NCBI GenBank assembly: GCA_001599595.1
Contig: BCHH01000006.1
Location: 1,299,197 to 1,363,196, forward strand
Length of the DNA: 64,000 bases
Source: Beverwykella pulmonaria
Lineage: Eukaryota > Ascomycota > Dothideomycetes > Pleosporales > Melanommataceae
Reading direction: 5' to 3'
Both the position numbers and the translations under genes were made by a program. The notes beneath the pieces were generated by a model. That model had not been told where the DNA came from and did no database searches. It worked only from the letters and a program-made list of their open reading frames with translations. Below are positions 49,616 to 60,478 of the stretch, piece by piece; position 1 is the stretch's first letter, and every line of letters begins with the position of its first letter.

Positions 49616-50895
49616 ATGACCTTCGAACACGCCGCACATCCTCGGGAGATTCAAAAAAACAGCTCACAGGTCAAGCAAACGATACTTCCGCAGTCTCGCG
49701 AGACCGGCGATGTGTTGCCTCCAAAGCAGCCTGATGGCACCCCGGTAGTAGCAGTGGGCGCGTCCGTGGCCAAGTCATGGGCGCATTTTGTTGCTGGAGG
49801 GTGAGACTCCCTCCTCTTGACAGTTTCATACTGTCAATTATCTGCCTGCAGGAACTGACAAGCGTAGTCTAGGTGGCATGGCCTCTGCGACGCTGACCGC
49901 CCCACTGGACGTTCTCAAAACCCGACTCCAATCCACATATTACCAGCACCATCTCGTTGCCGCCCGCACAGCGCGGGGGCTCCCTCCCATCGAAACCATG
50001 TCTCTGGCGCGAAGCTCCCTACTTCACATTCGCGAAACCGGCGAGATACTCTGGCAGGTGCCCAAGGTGGAGGGCTGGAGGGCCTTGTTCAAGGGCCTGG
50101 GGCCAAATCTCATCGGCGTGGTGCCAGCTCGAGCCATTAATTTCTACGCATATGGCAACGGAAAGAGGATACTGAGCAACTACTTCAACAACGGCCAGGA
50201 AGCGGCATGGGTGCACCTATGTGCGGCCGCCTGCGCCGGCATCGTGACAGGAACAGCAACGAATCCCATCTGGCTAGTCAAAACACGGCTGCAGTTAGAC
50301 AAAAACACGCACATGGATGGGAGAGAGCGGCAATATCGGAACGCACTGGACTGCACGATGCAGACGCTTAGGAAGGAGGGTATCCCTGGTCTGTATCGCG
50401 GACTGAGCGCAAGTTACCTCGGCGTGACCGAGAGCACGTTACAGTGGATGCTGTACGAGCAGATGAAGATATCTCTAGCGAAGCGGGAAGAGAGAGTTAC
50501 CAACAGTGGGAAGGAGCTGACGGCGTGGGACTATACGGTTGCGTGGACTGGCAAAGTTTCTGCTGCTGGGGCGGCCAAGTTCATTGCCGCATTGATTACG
50601 TACCCGCACGAGGTATATCCAATTCTCCCCAGAAGATTGAGCATCATTTGAAACGTATACTAATTACCTATCCCAGGTCGTACGCACCCGCCTACGGCAA
50701 GCCCCCATGGAAAACGGCCACATCAAATACACCGGACTAGCCCAATGTTTCCGCCTCATCTGGAAGGAAGAAGGCATGGCAGCCTTATACGGTGGATTGG
50801 TGCCCCACATGCTGCGTGTCGTCCCCAGTGCTGCCATCATGTTCGGTACCTATGAAGGAGTGCTGAAACTGTTCGGGACGAGCAGCAATACGTAG
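49616..50895 (+). CDS. RIM2: Mitochondrial carrier, pyrimidine nucleotide (Rim2) type
   Basis: Three exons, 49616-49800, 49868-50612 and 50677-50895, give 382 residues. A hydrophilic N-tail of about 55 residues comes before three carrier repeats. Each repeat has its Px(D/E)xx(K/R) signature: PLDVLKTRLQ, PIWLVKTRLQ and PHEVVRTRLR. The second has Trp in place of the acidic residue, as is usual in the Rim2/SLC25A33-36 group. The first repeat begins SWAHFVAGGLGGMASATLTAPLD in two pieces joined by splicing. The expected role is exchange of pyrimidine (deoxy)nucleotides across the inner membrane. Specificity is inferred from the overall pattern. Confidence 0.9.
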
Positions 50896-51474
50896 TCTCA
50901 TTGTTTGCCTCGCGGCGTTGTAGTGTGTGTGTGTGCATAGACATGGCGTTTTCTGGGGGAGGGTGGCTGGACTCAACGCTGTTAATACCCACTCAACTTC
51001 TCTTCTATTGTGTACATTAGTAGATACTGTGTTGTACGGAAAATTTGGTGGGAATAATGTATGTATGATATCAATGTGAAATGCAGGCAAGTGACGACAC
51101 TGCCAAGACAATAGGGGTGCAATGCCTCTGTCCCAATTGTGAGACCTTGAAGATTAGCCCTCGACTGCCAGAATCACATGCTCTTTCGACATTAGATGGC
51201 AGAGAGAGCGGAGCGATTAGAAGCCCAGATTGAGCTCAGGTTGAATGTAGAGGGATATATTGCTGCGCCATGCCACCCATCCATCAATTCCCAGCAACGC
51301 CATCAACAAAACCGTCACCATTCTGAGTACCCATTATATACTCCGACTTCCATGAATACCGAAACTTGCCATCTAGTCCAACCCGAACATAGTTAGCAAG
51401 CTGGCTTGCCAACACGTCAGTTAGCGTAAGGCGAAATGAATGAAGCTTGAGAGTGAGGGGTGAGCTTCTCCTCA
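50896..51474. other. Convergent intergenic region
   Basis: A GTGTGTGTGTG run at about 50922 and the two 3' ends. No gene was seen. Confidence 0.5.
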
Positions 51475-52450
51475 CTACTCTGCCTTCTTCGCCAGCTCTG
51501 CTTGGTTGCGCAGATTAGGCGCGGTGGTGCTTTCTCCATCTGTAGTGTTCTTCTGTTCCATATCTGCAGCCCAAAGTGCAGCGCCTACAGTATTCGTGAA
51601 CGCAAAGAATATGCCCGCAACGGGAACGAGCTCGAGAAGGACAGCTGGAACGCCGAAGCTGGTAAACGTCAGTCTCTGCATCAATCAAAGTGGCGCGTTA
51701 TAACCCGCAATGTGCTCACCTGGTGTATGCAGACTTCCTCTTCTCGATGAAATCCTCCTTTTGGCTCTTGCTCATGTGCTTCAGCTGGAAGTATCGAGCG
51801 TGCGCTGTTGGACCAAACTTGCGACCCTGAAGAATGACAAAGAGGACCGTTCCGACGACGGGAATGAAGTTGAGAGGAAGATATATGAAGTACCGGATCA
51901 GGGCTTTTGGGGTGAAACGGGCGAAAGGCTTGCTGATGATCTTGCCAAGCTTAGCGATTGAGTCGCTGCCAGGTTTGATTTGGCGCTCTGTGGACACAAG
52001 CGAGGTAAGGTTTCGAGAGAGGAGAGTGCCATCGAAGGTGTCGATGAGTGCGTCGTCGATGAGGAAGTTCTTGCTCAGGACCGAGAAGATAGTCGAGCTC
52101 TCGCTGAGAACGAGGAGGATGGTTGTGAAGACGGCGAGTGGGCCATTGAAAATGGTGAGAACTGCTGCTTGGGGGACGTAGGTGACAGCAAACATGAAGG
52201 CCGTCACGCCCAGCCCGAGAGAGAGTGTAGGTACTAGCTTCTCTGCCAGAGGTCGCCATAAGCTGCGGTGAGTGAAGAAGTATGCGATGCCCTAAGAAAA
52301 AAGTGAGTATATTCCACACTCCTCAAAAAAGAGGTGGTAAATAGACACCTTGATTGGGTACAGGTAGGCGCCTGAGCGGACCGCATCGCTAGCCAGGGTC
52401 CTCGCCTGCTCGAACTCTTCCACCGCGACCTCTTTGATTTGGTCTGCCAT
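51475..52450 (-). CDS. EI24-domain membrane protein, Rrt8/Lds-like
   Basis: Three exons on the minus strand, 52450-52349, 52291-51720 and 51658-51475, give 285 residues. The start MADQIKEVAVEEFEQARTLA is followed by GAYLYPIKGIAYFFTHRSLWRPL. Four or more hydrophobic segments follow: VTAFMFAVTYVPQAAVLTIF, GPLAVFTTILLVLSESS, ALIRYFIYLPLNFIPVVGTVLF and the final FGVPAVLLELVPVAGIFFAFT. The paired segments with a Pro-rich turn (YLPLNFIPVVG) and the C-terminal KSQKEDFIEKRKSAY block match the fungal EI24-like family that includes yeast Rrt8 and Lds1/2, found on lipid droplets and spore walls. The function here is inferred. Confidence 0.82.
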
Positions 52451-53648
52451 TTCGCAACGCTTTGGTGAGGTATGAACGAATGATAAGTGGTTCTATGCTA
52501 GGAGTTGGGTGGCAGAGGGGAGTTTCCCTCTGAGAATTTGGCCTTTGTTGTTTTTGTTTTTTTCTGTGACGTCACCAATCATCACTCTTCATTTTTGTGA
52601 GTGCATCTCTCCGTTTATTCAATACATACGGTAGGACATTTCTTAACAACAGACGTCGAAGTGGTAACCTCCAAAGTGGGCTCTAAGCTACGCTACTGTT
52701 CCTACAGATTCCATGACTTCCCGCATGACCAGAAAACACGGCGCCTTCTCGCTCAATTGCCATACCGCTGGCCTCCGAAATCGCAGCCACCATCGTATCA
52801 ATGACATCCCTCACCTTCTCAGCCACGGTTTCTGCATGCTCGCGTTGTTGTGGATACTTTAGATTGCTGCCCGCAACGCGTCATGACTCCCCATGTCGTT
52901 GGTCGCTGGATGGTGGGGCCGCTTGCCGAAGGCCAGGTGATGCAGCAAAAGGCAACACACCCACTGGCTTGGACGGCGCGATGCAGTCTCCGGCACGCAG
53001 CGGTTCAGTCCGATGCAAAACAGGGCACGCTTCCAACTTAGGTTCAAGCGCTCATGCTGCGCCCATCCAACTCGTGGCAAACCCCGCATCAATGACGCAG
53101 CATCAGCCACGTGCACGGCCACGGCTTCTTCCAGAATGGACAAAGGACGGGAGCTAAACCGTGTATGGCCACGCACTAGTCCGCCTGGGGAGCCGAGCAC
53201 GATCTGTGGCGCACCATCGAAACATCCAAGCATCTCTCACGTCTTGCGCAATTTGCTGTGGCGGCCCAGACAAAGAGATGTTCACACGGAGCCCGAAAGA
53301 AGCTTGGTGGATTGGGTTTGGTCGGAAGCCATGACGACAGAATGATTTTGCAAGGCCTGTTTGCATCTGCGTGCTTGTTCCACTAGCGTTTGCGTATCCA
53401 AGGGAGGAAAGAAAAGAGTTTCACGACATGATGCTGCCCGAAACACGATGTGGGAGGCTCCCTTAGTTGCTATGACGTAGCTAGGGAAAGGACTGGGAGG
53501 TATAAGAGGTACCAGTTAAACCATTCTTTCCAGCATCAAACCATCTCACTTCAACCCTCAAACTTCAAACTTCGACTCCAAACTCCAACCTTCGAATTCC
53601 AACAAGCTTCTTCTTGCCAACCAAATCCAACTCTCTACATCAGCAACT
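52451..53648. promoter_or_regulatory. Upstream region of dehydrin-like gene
   Basis: A 1.2-kb gene-free region. A TATAAGA box at 53501 lies about 150 bases before the ATG, and a C/T/A-rich leader (CATCTCACTTCAACCCTCAAAC) follows it. This looks like the strong, inducible promoter type expected for an abundant stress protein. Overlapping frames at 52850-53345 are shadows on both strands. Confidence 0.5.
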
Positions 53649-54752
53649 ATGGAGAAGATCAAGGCAAAGGTTGAGCAAGTCCTCCACAAGACCGACCACA
53701 CTACCGATAACACTGCTACTGGCACTCACGCTGGCACTCACGCCGGTACTCACACTGGTACTCACACTGGCACGCATACCGGCGCGACGGGAACACATGG
53801 CGTGACTGGCAATAGCGGTACTCACACTAGCTATACCGGCGAGGAGCTCAGGGGCAACCCCACTCATGTCGGTCAGACAGGCCACACCGGAGGATTGACT
53901 GGATCTACAGCCAATACCCACGGTGGAGGTTTGACTGGCAACACCCACACCGGACACAGCAACACGTATGGTTCCGACCCCACGGGCCCCCACGACTCAA
54001 AAATCGCCAACAAGCTCGATCCGCGCGTCGACTCAACCCAAGTTGGCGACTATGGCAATACAGCTTCAGCTGGCGGTCACACTGGTGGTTTGACTAGCAA
54101 CACCACCCACCAAGGCCACAACACCTACGGCTCTGACCCCACTGGCCCCCATGATTCTCGTCTCGCCAACAAGGCAGATCCCCGCGTAGACTCTGACCAT
54201 GTTGGAGGCTACGGCAACACCACTGGGGGAGGATTGACTGGCAACACTCATACCGGCCACACTGGTGGAGGATTGACTGGCAATACTCACACCGGCCACA
54301 CTGGTGGAGGATTGACTGGCAATACTCACACCGGTCACACTGGCGGAGGATTGACCGGCAACACTCATTCCGGCCACACTGGCGGTGGCTTGACGGGTAA
54401 CAACTACGGCTCTGACCCCACGGGTCCCCATGATTCTCGTCTCGCCAACAAGGCAGATCCCCGCGTAGACTCTGACCATGTTGGAGGCTACGGCAACACC
54501 ACTGGGGGAGGATTGACTGGTAACACTCACACCGGCCACACTGGTGGAGGATTGACAGGCAATACCACGCACTCCGGCACACACGGAACTCATGGAACGA
54601 ACGGAGGCTTGACAGGATCTCACCTTCCTGGCCCTGCTGCGAACACTGCAGGTCCTCACAAATCTGATCTCTTGAACAAGGTGGATCCTCGTGTGGATGC
54701 TGACCTCGATGGAAGCAAGACCTACGGCGGCAACAAGACCTACAGCAACTAG
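53649..54752 (+). CDS. DPR-motif dehydrin-like stress protein
   Basis: A single exon from the ATG at 53649 gives 367 residues, extremely rich in Gly, Thr, His, Asn and Asp and without hydrophobic segments. The block YGSDPTGPHDSRLANKADPRVDSDHVG occurs in closely similar form three times, and a fourth version ends the protein (GPHKSDLLNKVDPRVDADLDG). These DPR blocks are the signature of fungal dehydrin-like proteins such as Aspergillus DprA-C, which protect against osmotic, oxidative or cold stress and are enriched in conidia. Between them lie GGGLTGNTHTGHT repeats. The first 15 residues form the only helix-like part (MEKIKAKVEQVLHKT). Long antisense frames here are an effect of the repeats. 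Confidence 0.88.
   Translation: MEKIKAKVEQVLHKTDHTTDNTATGTHAGTHAGTHTGTHTGTHTGATGTHGVTGNSGTHTSYTGEELRGNPTHVGQTGHTGGLTGSTANTHGGGLTGNTHTGHSNTYGSDPTGPHDSKIANKLDPRVDSTQVGDYGNTASAGGHTGGLTSNTTHQGHNTYGSDPTGPHDSRLANKADPRVDSDHVGGYGNTTGGGLTGNTHTGHTGGGLTGNTHTGHTGGGLTGNTHTGHTGGGLTGNTHSGHTGGGLTGNNYGSDPTGPHDSRLANKADPRVDSDHVGGYGNTTGGGLTGNTHTGHTGGGLTGNTTHSGTHGTHGTNGGLTGSHLPGPAANTAGPHKSDLLNKVDPRVDADLDGSKTYGGNKTYSN
54228..54383 (+). repeat. Four tandem 39-base coding units
   Basis: Four head-to-tail copies of a 39-base unit encode GGLTGNTHTGHTG-type repeats with few base differences. In addition, a block of over 100 bases around 54125 recurs almost unchanged 279 bases downstream, near 54404. Confidence 0.9.
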
Positions 54753-55334
54753 AAGTTGCAAATGATATCCCGAGGACAGTGATGGGTCCCTGGTTCGGTA
54801 CCTGGCTGTGTGTCATTCATATAGCTCCATATGCATGGTTTAATGATTGGATGGAACATAGCATAATTGTGTACTATAGTAAAATGAAATGATTTAATGA
54901 TTTTCCAATACCTACCTCATCTCAGCAACTTGTGAACTATCTCAGCACGCAATAGAAGAGGCCTCCTCCCTGATAAAGTAGTACCAAGTACAAGCACGTA
55001 TACTCTCTTGTCCTCTTTATGAAACTGAGTGGCTGTTTAAATGACAACGAAAGCATTGTAGTGGAGAGAGACATTGCATCTTCAATGCAAAAGGAATGGC
55101 CAAATTTTAGTAGTGAACGAATTTGGTTGTGAGATAAATAGAGTGGCTTCCCAGGAGCAAACAGGGCAAAATGTGAAAAATGATTGGGAGCAAGGCATGT
55201 TGTCGCCTCCCTCGGCCTAAGTGTTACGTAATGCTGCGTTTGACTGACATCGGGACCTAGCCCCACCAGGGCACCGTTAACTCCTTCGCGCAGACGCAAC
55301 ATCTGTCAACCCGCTACTGACAACTAACGTCAAG
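54753..55334. other. Intergenic, no gene recognised
   Basis: 3' region of the dehydrin-like gene and upstream region of the sorting nexin gene. Confidence 0.5.
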
Positions 55335-55866
55335 ATGCAGTCCTTGCCAGACGCACGCCAGCAGTCCTTCGAGGAGCTCTACGGCCCTCCTGAGAACTTT
55401 CTCGAAATCGAGGTACCCCGCATCCGCCCCTGAAAGCCTCTCCCAAAGCTCACTTCATTGCACAGGTTCGCAACCCGATGACCCATGGCGTCGGCCGGGG
55501 CATGTACACCACCTACGAGATCGTGATGCGCACAAACATCCCGGCATTCAAGCTCAAGTCCTCCTCCGTGCGCCGCCGGTACAGCGAGTTCGAAGCTTTC
55601 CGCGACATATTAGAACGCGAGTCGGCACGTGTCACAATACCGCCACTGCCAGGCAAGGTCCTCACGAACCGGTTTTCAGATGATGTGATAGAGCATCGGA
55701 GGGAAGGCCTGCAGCGGTTCCTGCAGATTGTCGTGGGACACCCGCTGCTGCAGACAGGAAGCAAGGTGCTCGCAGCGTTTGTACAAGGTCAGTGGCTGCT
55801 CTGGTACAGCATAGAGATGCAAGGCTGACGGCTACAGATCCGAACTGGGACCGCCATGCGTGGTAG
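55335..55866 (+). CDS. SNX3: Sorting nexin 3 (Grd19), PX domain
   Basis: Three exons, 55335-55412, 55466-55787 and 55838-55866, give 142 residues, the usual length. The start [27 protein letters not shown] is the fungal Snx3 N-terminus. The PX domain has [14 protein letters not shown] (phosphoinositide-binding Arg-Arg-Tyr), the Pro-rich loop IPPLPGKVL and [18 protein letters not shown]. The last exon is only 29 bases and encodes DPNWDRHAW and the stop. The protein binds PI3P on early endosomes and sorts cargo with retromer. Confidence 0.95.
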
Positions 55867-56564
55867 ACGTGGTTCCTCAACCGACTTTCTTCATTGATAT
55901 TCAATACCCTTCTCCATGCGCCTGTATATTCGATTGGTGGGGGGTCACACGACAGTCACGAGATATGAATAACGGCCTGGGGGAACGGCCTGGGGCGAAG
56001 TGGTTGAAGCTTGATGCACTCTACTTAGTTTGGAAGAAGGTTATCGTGTTCGAGATTGTGTAGGATGAGATGAGGCCGAGTCTTCTGCTCTATTATTGTT
56101 GCTCATCAGAAAGCATGTTCATATTTTTCAGGAATAATTCTCAGAAGTTTTCCCGCTACGATTGGAAACGTCTTGCACTCGTTGTCTGCAGTCAGCGACA
56201 CCTGTGCAGCCGTTTAGCCCCGAGTCAGGATGGTCTGAATCGCTCGAGAACTCGAGAAGCCCTAATGCTCAGCGGCCAAGCAAGATAGCGTACGCGAGCC
56301 TGCATCTAGACGGAAATATTCACGGAAGATGCGCCACAAACACCCCACGGGTTACTAAATGCAGAGATAAATGTCATGCTGGAAGCCTTTGCAAGGCCGC
56401 AGGAAAGCTTCCCGTTCACGCACTAGCGATCTAACGGCAAGGCGCGGGGAGAAAAAAAAGCATAGGCCTGGCGAACCACACAGCTCTCTGTCAACCTCCC
56501 ACTCTTAAGTGCGCGAACCCCCAACATTTTCTCTTTAAGAACCTTCTGAAGGAAAACTGCAATC
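55867..56564. other. Upstream region of symporter gene
   Basis: About 700 bases with no recognisable gene. Confidence 0.5.
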
Positions 56565-58884
56565 ATGGGTATTCCATCGACACAGGCGTCAAATGCCATT
56601 ATCTACCTCACTTACGGAGCGTTCCTGTGCGTAGGTCACTATGCTTATGAACCATGCGCTAATTCAACGACAGCGTCACTGGATGTTACATCGGATGGCG
56701 ATTGCGACACCAGTCCAAGACAGAATGGCTGTCTAGCAACGGGACACAAAAGGGTTAGGAATCTATACAGATCCATACCAGTGATGTCGTGACTTTGATC
56801 GCAACTCATGAAAACGCATAACAGAGACACCGGCTAACTTTTACCAGGCCTTCCGCTCGCTCTCAATTTCATAGCATCGGGTGAGTGCATCCATGCGATA
56901 GCGCTTCGAGCGTGAAAAGGGCAGCGGCAGCATCGGTATCACCGCATTTCACCACTTGATCGACCATTTTGGATGGCCACGAAGGACGGCGCGAGATTCG
57001 GTAACAGGTTCGTATTAAGATCTCTCGCAGAGGTTGTCCTTATGATTGCGCAAGTGTTGTCTGGCCTCTTTCGGGGTTGGATAGCACGCCGCTATAAGGG
57101 CAACTTCTGTGCGGCTACACTACGGGTGCGGAATCGAAACCGGTTTTGAGGTAGCTGCATCTACAGCCTCTCAAGCCAGTTGAGACGAAGCTGAGAAAAA
57201 CCGTACGAACTCGATCAAGATAATACTTGCGTGAGGAATGTGCTGCCGCTTCTCCACTCTCCTCACTCCTCCTTTCCTTCCTTTTTTTTCAAACGCTGAC
57301 CTAGGACAATTAACCAATAGCGCTTGGATCGGGCATTCTTTTCACCTACCCTCAGATTGCCACTATAGCTGGAGTTCAAGGACTGGTTGTATACGCATTA
57401 GCTTCTGCTCTGCCGCTTCTCGTTTTTGGTTTCCTCGGGCCCATCATTAGACGCAAATGCCCTGATGGGTTCGTCTTGACTGAATGGACAAGGCGTAGAT
57501 ATGGAGCTGTTGCCGGCCTTTTCCTCAGCCTATGCACCCTTATTACTATCTTCTTGTATATGGTGGCTGAGCTTTCTGCTCTGCAGCAAATCATTACCGC
57601 TCTCACCGGATTGGACGGACTACCGGCTGTCATTGTGCAATGCGCCGTTACTACCATATACACCTGTACGTCCTTGTAACTTCTTTTTTGAGATGTGAGG
57701 CTGATGAACTGTAGCGATCGGCGGATTTCGTGTCTCTTTCGTCACCGATAACATCCAAGGGGCTATGGTAGTTGGCCTAATCTTTCTGGGCGTTATCTCA
57801 GTCGGTGTAGAGACGCATATCGACCGCAGCCTGATCGAACAATCTGGTTTCCTTAATTCAAGTCTCCTGGGATGGCAACTCATCTACATACTCCCAGTTG
57901 CCATTCTCACAAACGACTTCTTTCTCTCGGGCTTCTGGATGCGGACATTCGCGGCGAAAACAGACAGGGATCTTTGGACTGGCGTGTCCATTGCTACCGT
58001 CGTGAGTACATGCACTTGCATTTTCTCTCTCTATACAAACGCTGCTAATCATTTCAGGCGGTCTGCATAATACTTACGCTCGTGGGTGTAAGTGGTCTTC
58101 TCGCGGCCTGGTCGGGGGCTTGGGCTCTTAATGACGAGGAGAATGGCTATCTCGCATTCTTTCTGCTCCTCGGCCAGTTGCCTGCTTGGGTCGTTGGAGT
58201 TGTGCTCATCATGGTCGTGTCACTTTCAACCGCAGCGTTCGATAGCTTCCAAAGCGCCATGATCAGTACCGGAAGCAACGACCTATTCCGCAACAAGCTG
58301 AATCTCTGGGCCATCCGAGCCCTTGTAGTGGTCTTCATCGCCCCCGTTATTGTTGTCGCACTCAAGAGCCCCGATATCCTGCAGATTTTCCTTGTTAGCG
58401 ACCTCGTCAGCGCCGCAGTCGTGCCTTGTCTGGTGATTGGCCTTTCGGATAAATTTTACTGGTGGAGAGGCTTTGATTTTGTAGCCGGAGGACTGGGAGG
58501 CATATTCACCATCTTCTTGTTCGGCTTGGTCTACTACAATGGCGATGCGAATTTGGCTAGCAACTTGCTTTTGCTTCAAGGAGGCTTGTATGCTAACGAT
58601 TGGGCTGCCTTTGGTACGTTTTTCATCCCAAGCCTCTCCTTCTTGTACGAGAGCTGATATGATTCTCAATAGGCGCCTTTGTCGCTGCCCCCATTGGAGG
58701 CTTGCTCTGGGGCTTTGGAGCTTGTGGTCTGCGACTCGCTATTCTCTACGTCATCTCCAAGCTCAGGGGCCATCGGTTTGATGCTTTGGATAGGCCAGTT
58801 CCTATTGTGACATATGAGGAAACTGAGCATCAAAGGGTCTTGGAGCCAACTGATGAAGCGAAGAAGAGTGGGAGGTTCTTCTGA
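56565..58884 (+). CDS. Sodium/solute symporter (SSS family), substrate unknown
   Basis: Seven exons, 56565-56626, 56674-56753, 56848-56880, 57321-57665, 57715-58001, 58058-58613 and 58673-58884, give 524 residues. The 5' exons are short and were found by keeping the family pattern YLTYGAFL-VTGCYIGWRLR, KTEWLSSNGTQ, GLPLALNFIAS-ALGSGILFTYPQ. The SSS signature region SIGGFRVSFVTDNIQG follows a splice. About 12-13 hydrophobic helices are visible, for example QLIYILPVAILTNDFFLSGF and WVVGVVLIMVVSLSTAAFDS. Relatives in fungi are grouped with urea/polyamine-type transporters, but the substrate cannot be read from sequence. The third intron (56881-57320, 440 bases) is far longer than any other here. 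Confidence 0.88.
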
Positions 58885-59438
58885 GGAATGATGTTGGGAA
58901 AACTGGAGGAATAATGAGGTATCGGATTCCCTGAGTTTGATGAAGAGAACGTGTTGATGTGTTGGTGGTTGTAAGGTGGTGTTGGCATTTTGGTACATAA
59001 TGAGAAGTGGAACGAAGAGGACGTAAAAAGGAGGAATGAACAAATTGCAATATGGTAACAATCGTTTTCGCAACGTACAAGGCTATCTCAATCATTTGAT
59101 CTATATATCGTCTTAAGTCTATGTAATTGTAAAATCTTCTAAAATTTGCTGTGAACGTTTACCCTTGGGACGAAAAATGAATACTCATTTAGGCAGGTGG
59201 GGGCGGGGAAGATTTGGCAGGGGTCACGTCACGTTTGGTGGGCGAAGCTTCGCAAAGATTCACGGACGTGACAGCGCCAACAATTTGTTATCAGCTTTCC
59301 AGGCAGCCATTGCATATACAACAAGCTATACTATCTCAGATCTTTCTGCAGAATCACCCAACATCCTGGTCTCTGCACCCTCACCACCGTCTCCCCGCTT
59401 GCAGCCACTTTGCGCCTTAGGCAACCCCAAACAGCAAC
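58885..59438. other. Intergenic, no gene recognised
   Basis: 3' region of the symporter and promoter of the phosducin-like gene. Confidence 0.5.
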
Positions 59439-60478
59439 ATGAACATGCCTGATATGCCAGTCAATGTTCCCGTCGACGACCCAAACGCGGATACAGAATG
59501 GTAGGCACGGCTCCACTTGGAGTGCGACGGTGCCCTGTTAACAAGGGCTTGTGTAGGAACGACATCCTCCGCAAGCACGGAGTCATACCCGAGAAGCCAC
59601 CGTCTCCCACGCCCATGATTGAGGAGGCCCTTGAACAGGCCCGCGCACTTGCTCACGAAAACCGGTTGGAAGGGAAGGATTTGGACGAGCTGGCCGAGCT
59701 AGAGGACGACGAGGATGATGAGTTCCTGGAGCAATATCGGTACGTCGAGCCCCCCGCCAACGGCGCAGCCAGGGTTAACGGATTGTGATGTAGGAAAAAG
59801 AGGTTCGGCGAGTTGGCGACAATAACCGCTGCGTCGGTATACAACCAGGTGTATCATCTTCAGAAACCGGACTACTCCAAGGACGTTACCGAAGCTTCGA
59901 ACAAAGCTTATATATTCGTGCTCCTGACATCATCTCAAGGCACCAATGTTGAATCCCGTATCTTGGTCGAGATATGGCGGGAGCTTGCTCAGCGGTTTGG
60001 AGATGTCAAGTTCTGTCAGATCCGAGCAGACCTCTGCATCGAGGGGTATCCGGACAAGAACACGCCAACGGTGCTAGTTTACAAGGACGGCGACATCAAG
60101 AAACAGATTGTGACGTTACGCGAGCTTCGTGGAACACACACAACCACAGCAGGCAAGTTTTGTTTTTTGCTGCTTCCGATATGCCTGCCGCGTGGAAGGA
60201 AGCAATGTCTCAAATCATGGGCACATTCATGGAGCCGTGTCAAACTGGCTACCATCTACTGCCCAGTATCCAGCAGGAACCACTCGTATTGCTCTATTAC
60301 TACGTTGACTTTGCTGACTTTAATAGATCTGGAGAAAGTGTTAGCGGACGTCGGGGCAGTCCGTCCTACCGACCAGCGTTTACGCCGCCGAGGTGGGAAT
60401 GAAGATGCGGAGACTAGCTCGAGTAAGATAAGACAAGGCAAGACGGCCACAGAAGACGACGATAGCGATTGGGATTGA
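59439..60478 (+). CDS. PLP2: Phosducin-like protein 2 (thioredoxin-fold CCT co-chaperone)
   Basis: Four exons, 59439-59500, 59557-59739, 59794-60152 and 60327-60478, give 251 residues. The short first exon (MNMPDMPVNVPVDDPNADTEW) joins NDILRKHGVIPEKP, the conserved Plp2 N-helix. An acidic stretch (LAELEDDEDDEFLEQYRKKR) and a thioredoxin-like domain follow (FCQIRADLCIEGYPDKNTPTVLVYKDG). The tail ends in the acidic EDDDSDWD. The last intron is 174 bases and uses a GC donor (GCAG/GCAAGT), which is the only choice that gives TTTADLEKVLADVGAV. The family assists tubulin and actin folding with the CCT chaperonin. Confidence 0.93.

Noticed and set aside
52601..53366. Several 60-125 codon frames on both strands
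   Set aside because: They overlap one another, lack splice partners and motifs, and sit in the promoter region of the dehydrin-like gene.
54066..54816. Antisense frames of 231 and 240 codons over the dehydrin-like gene
   Set aside because: They arise because a repeat with few stops in one frame is also open on the other strand. The sense frame has the family motif.
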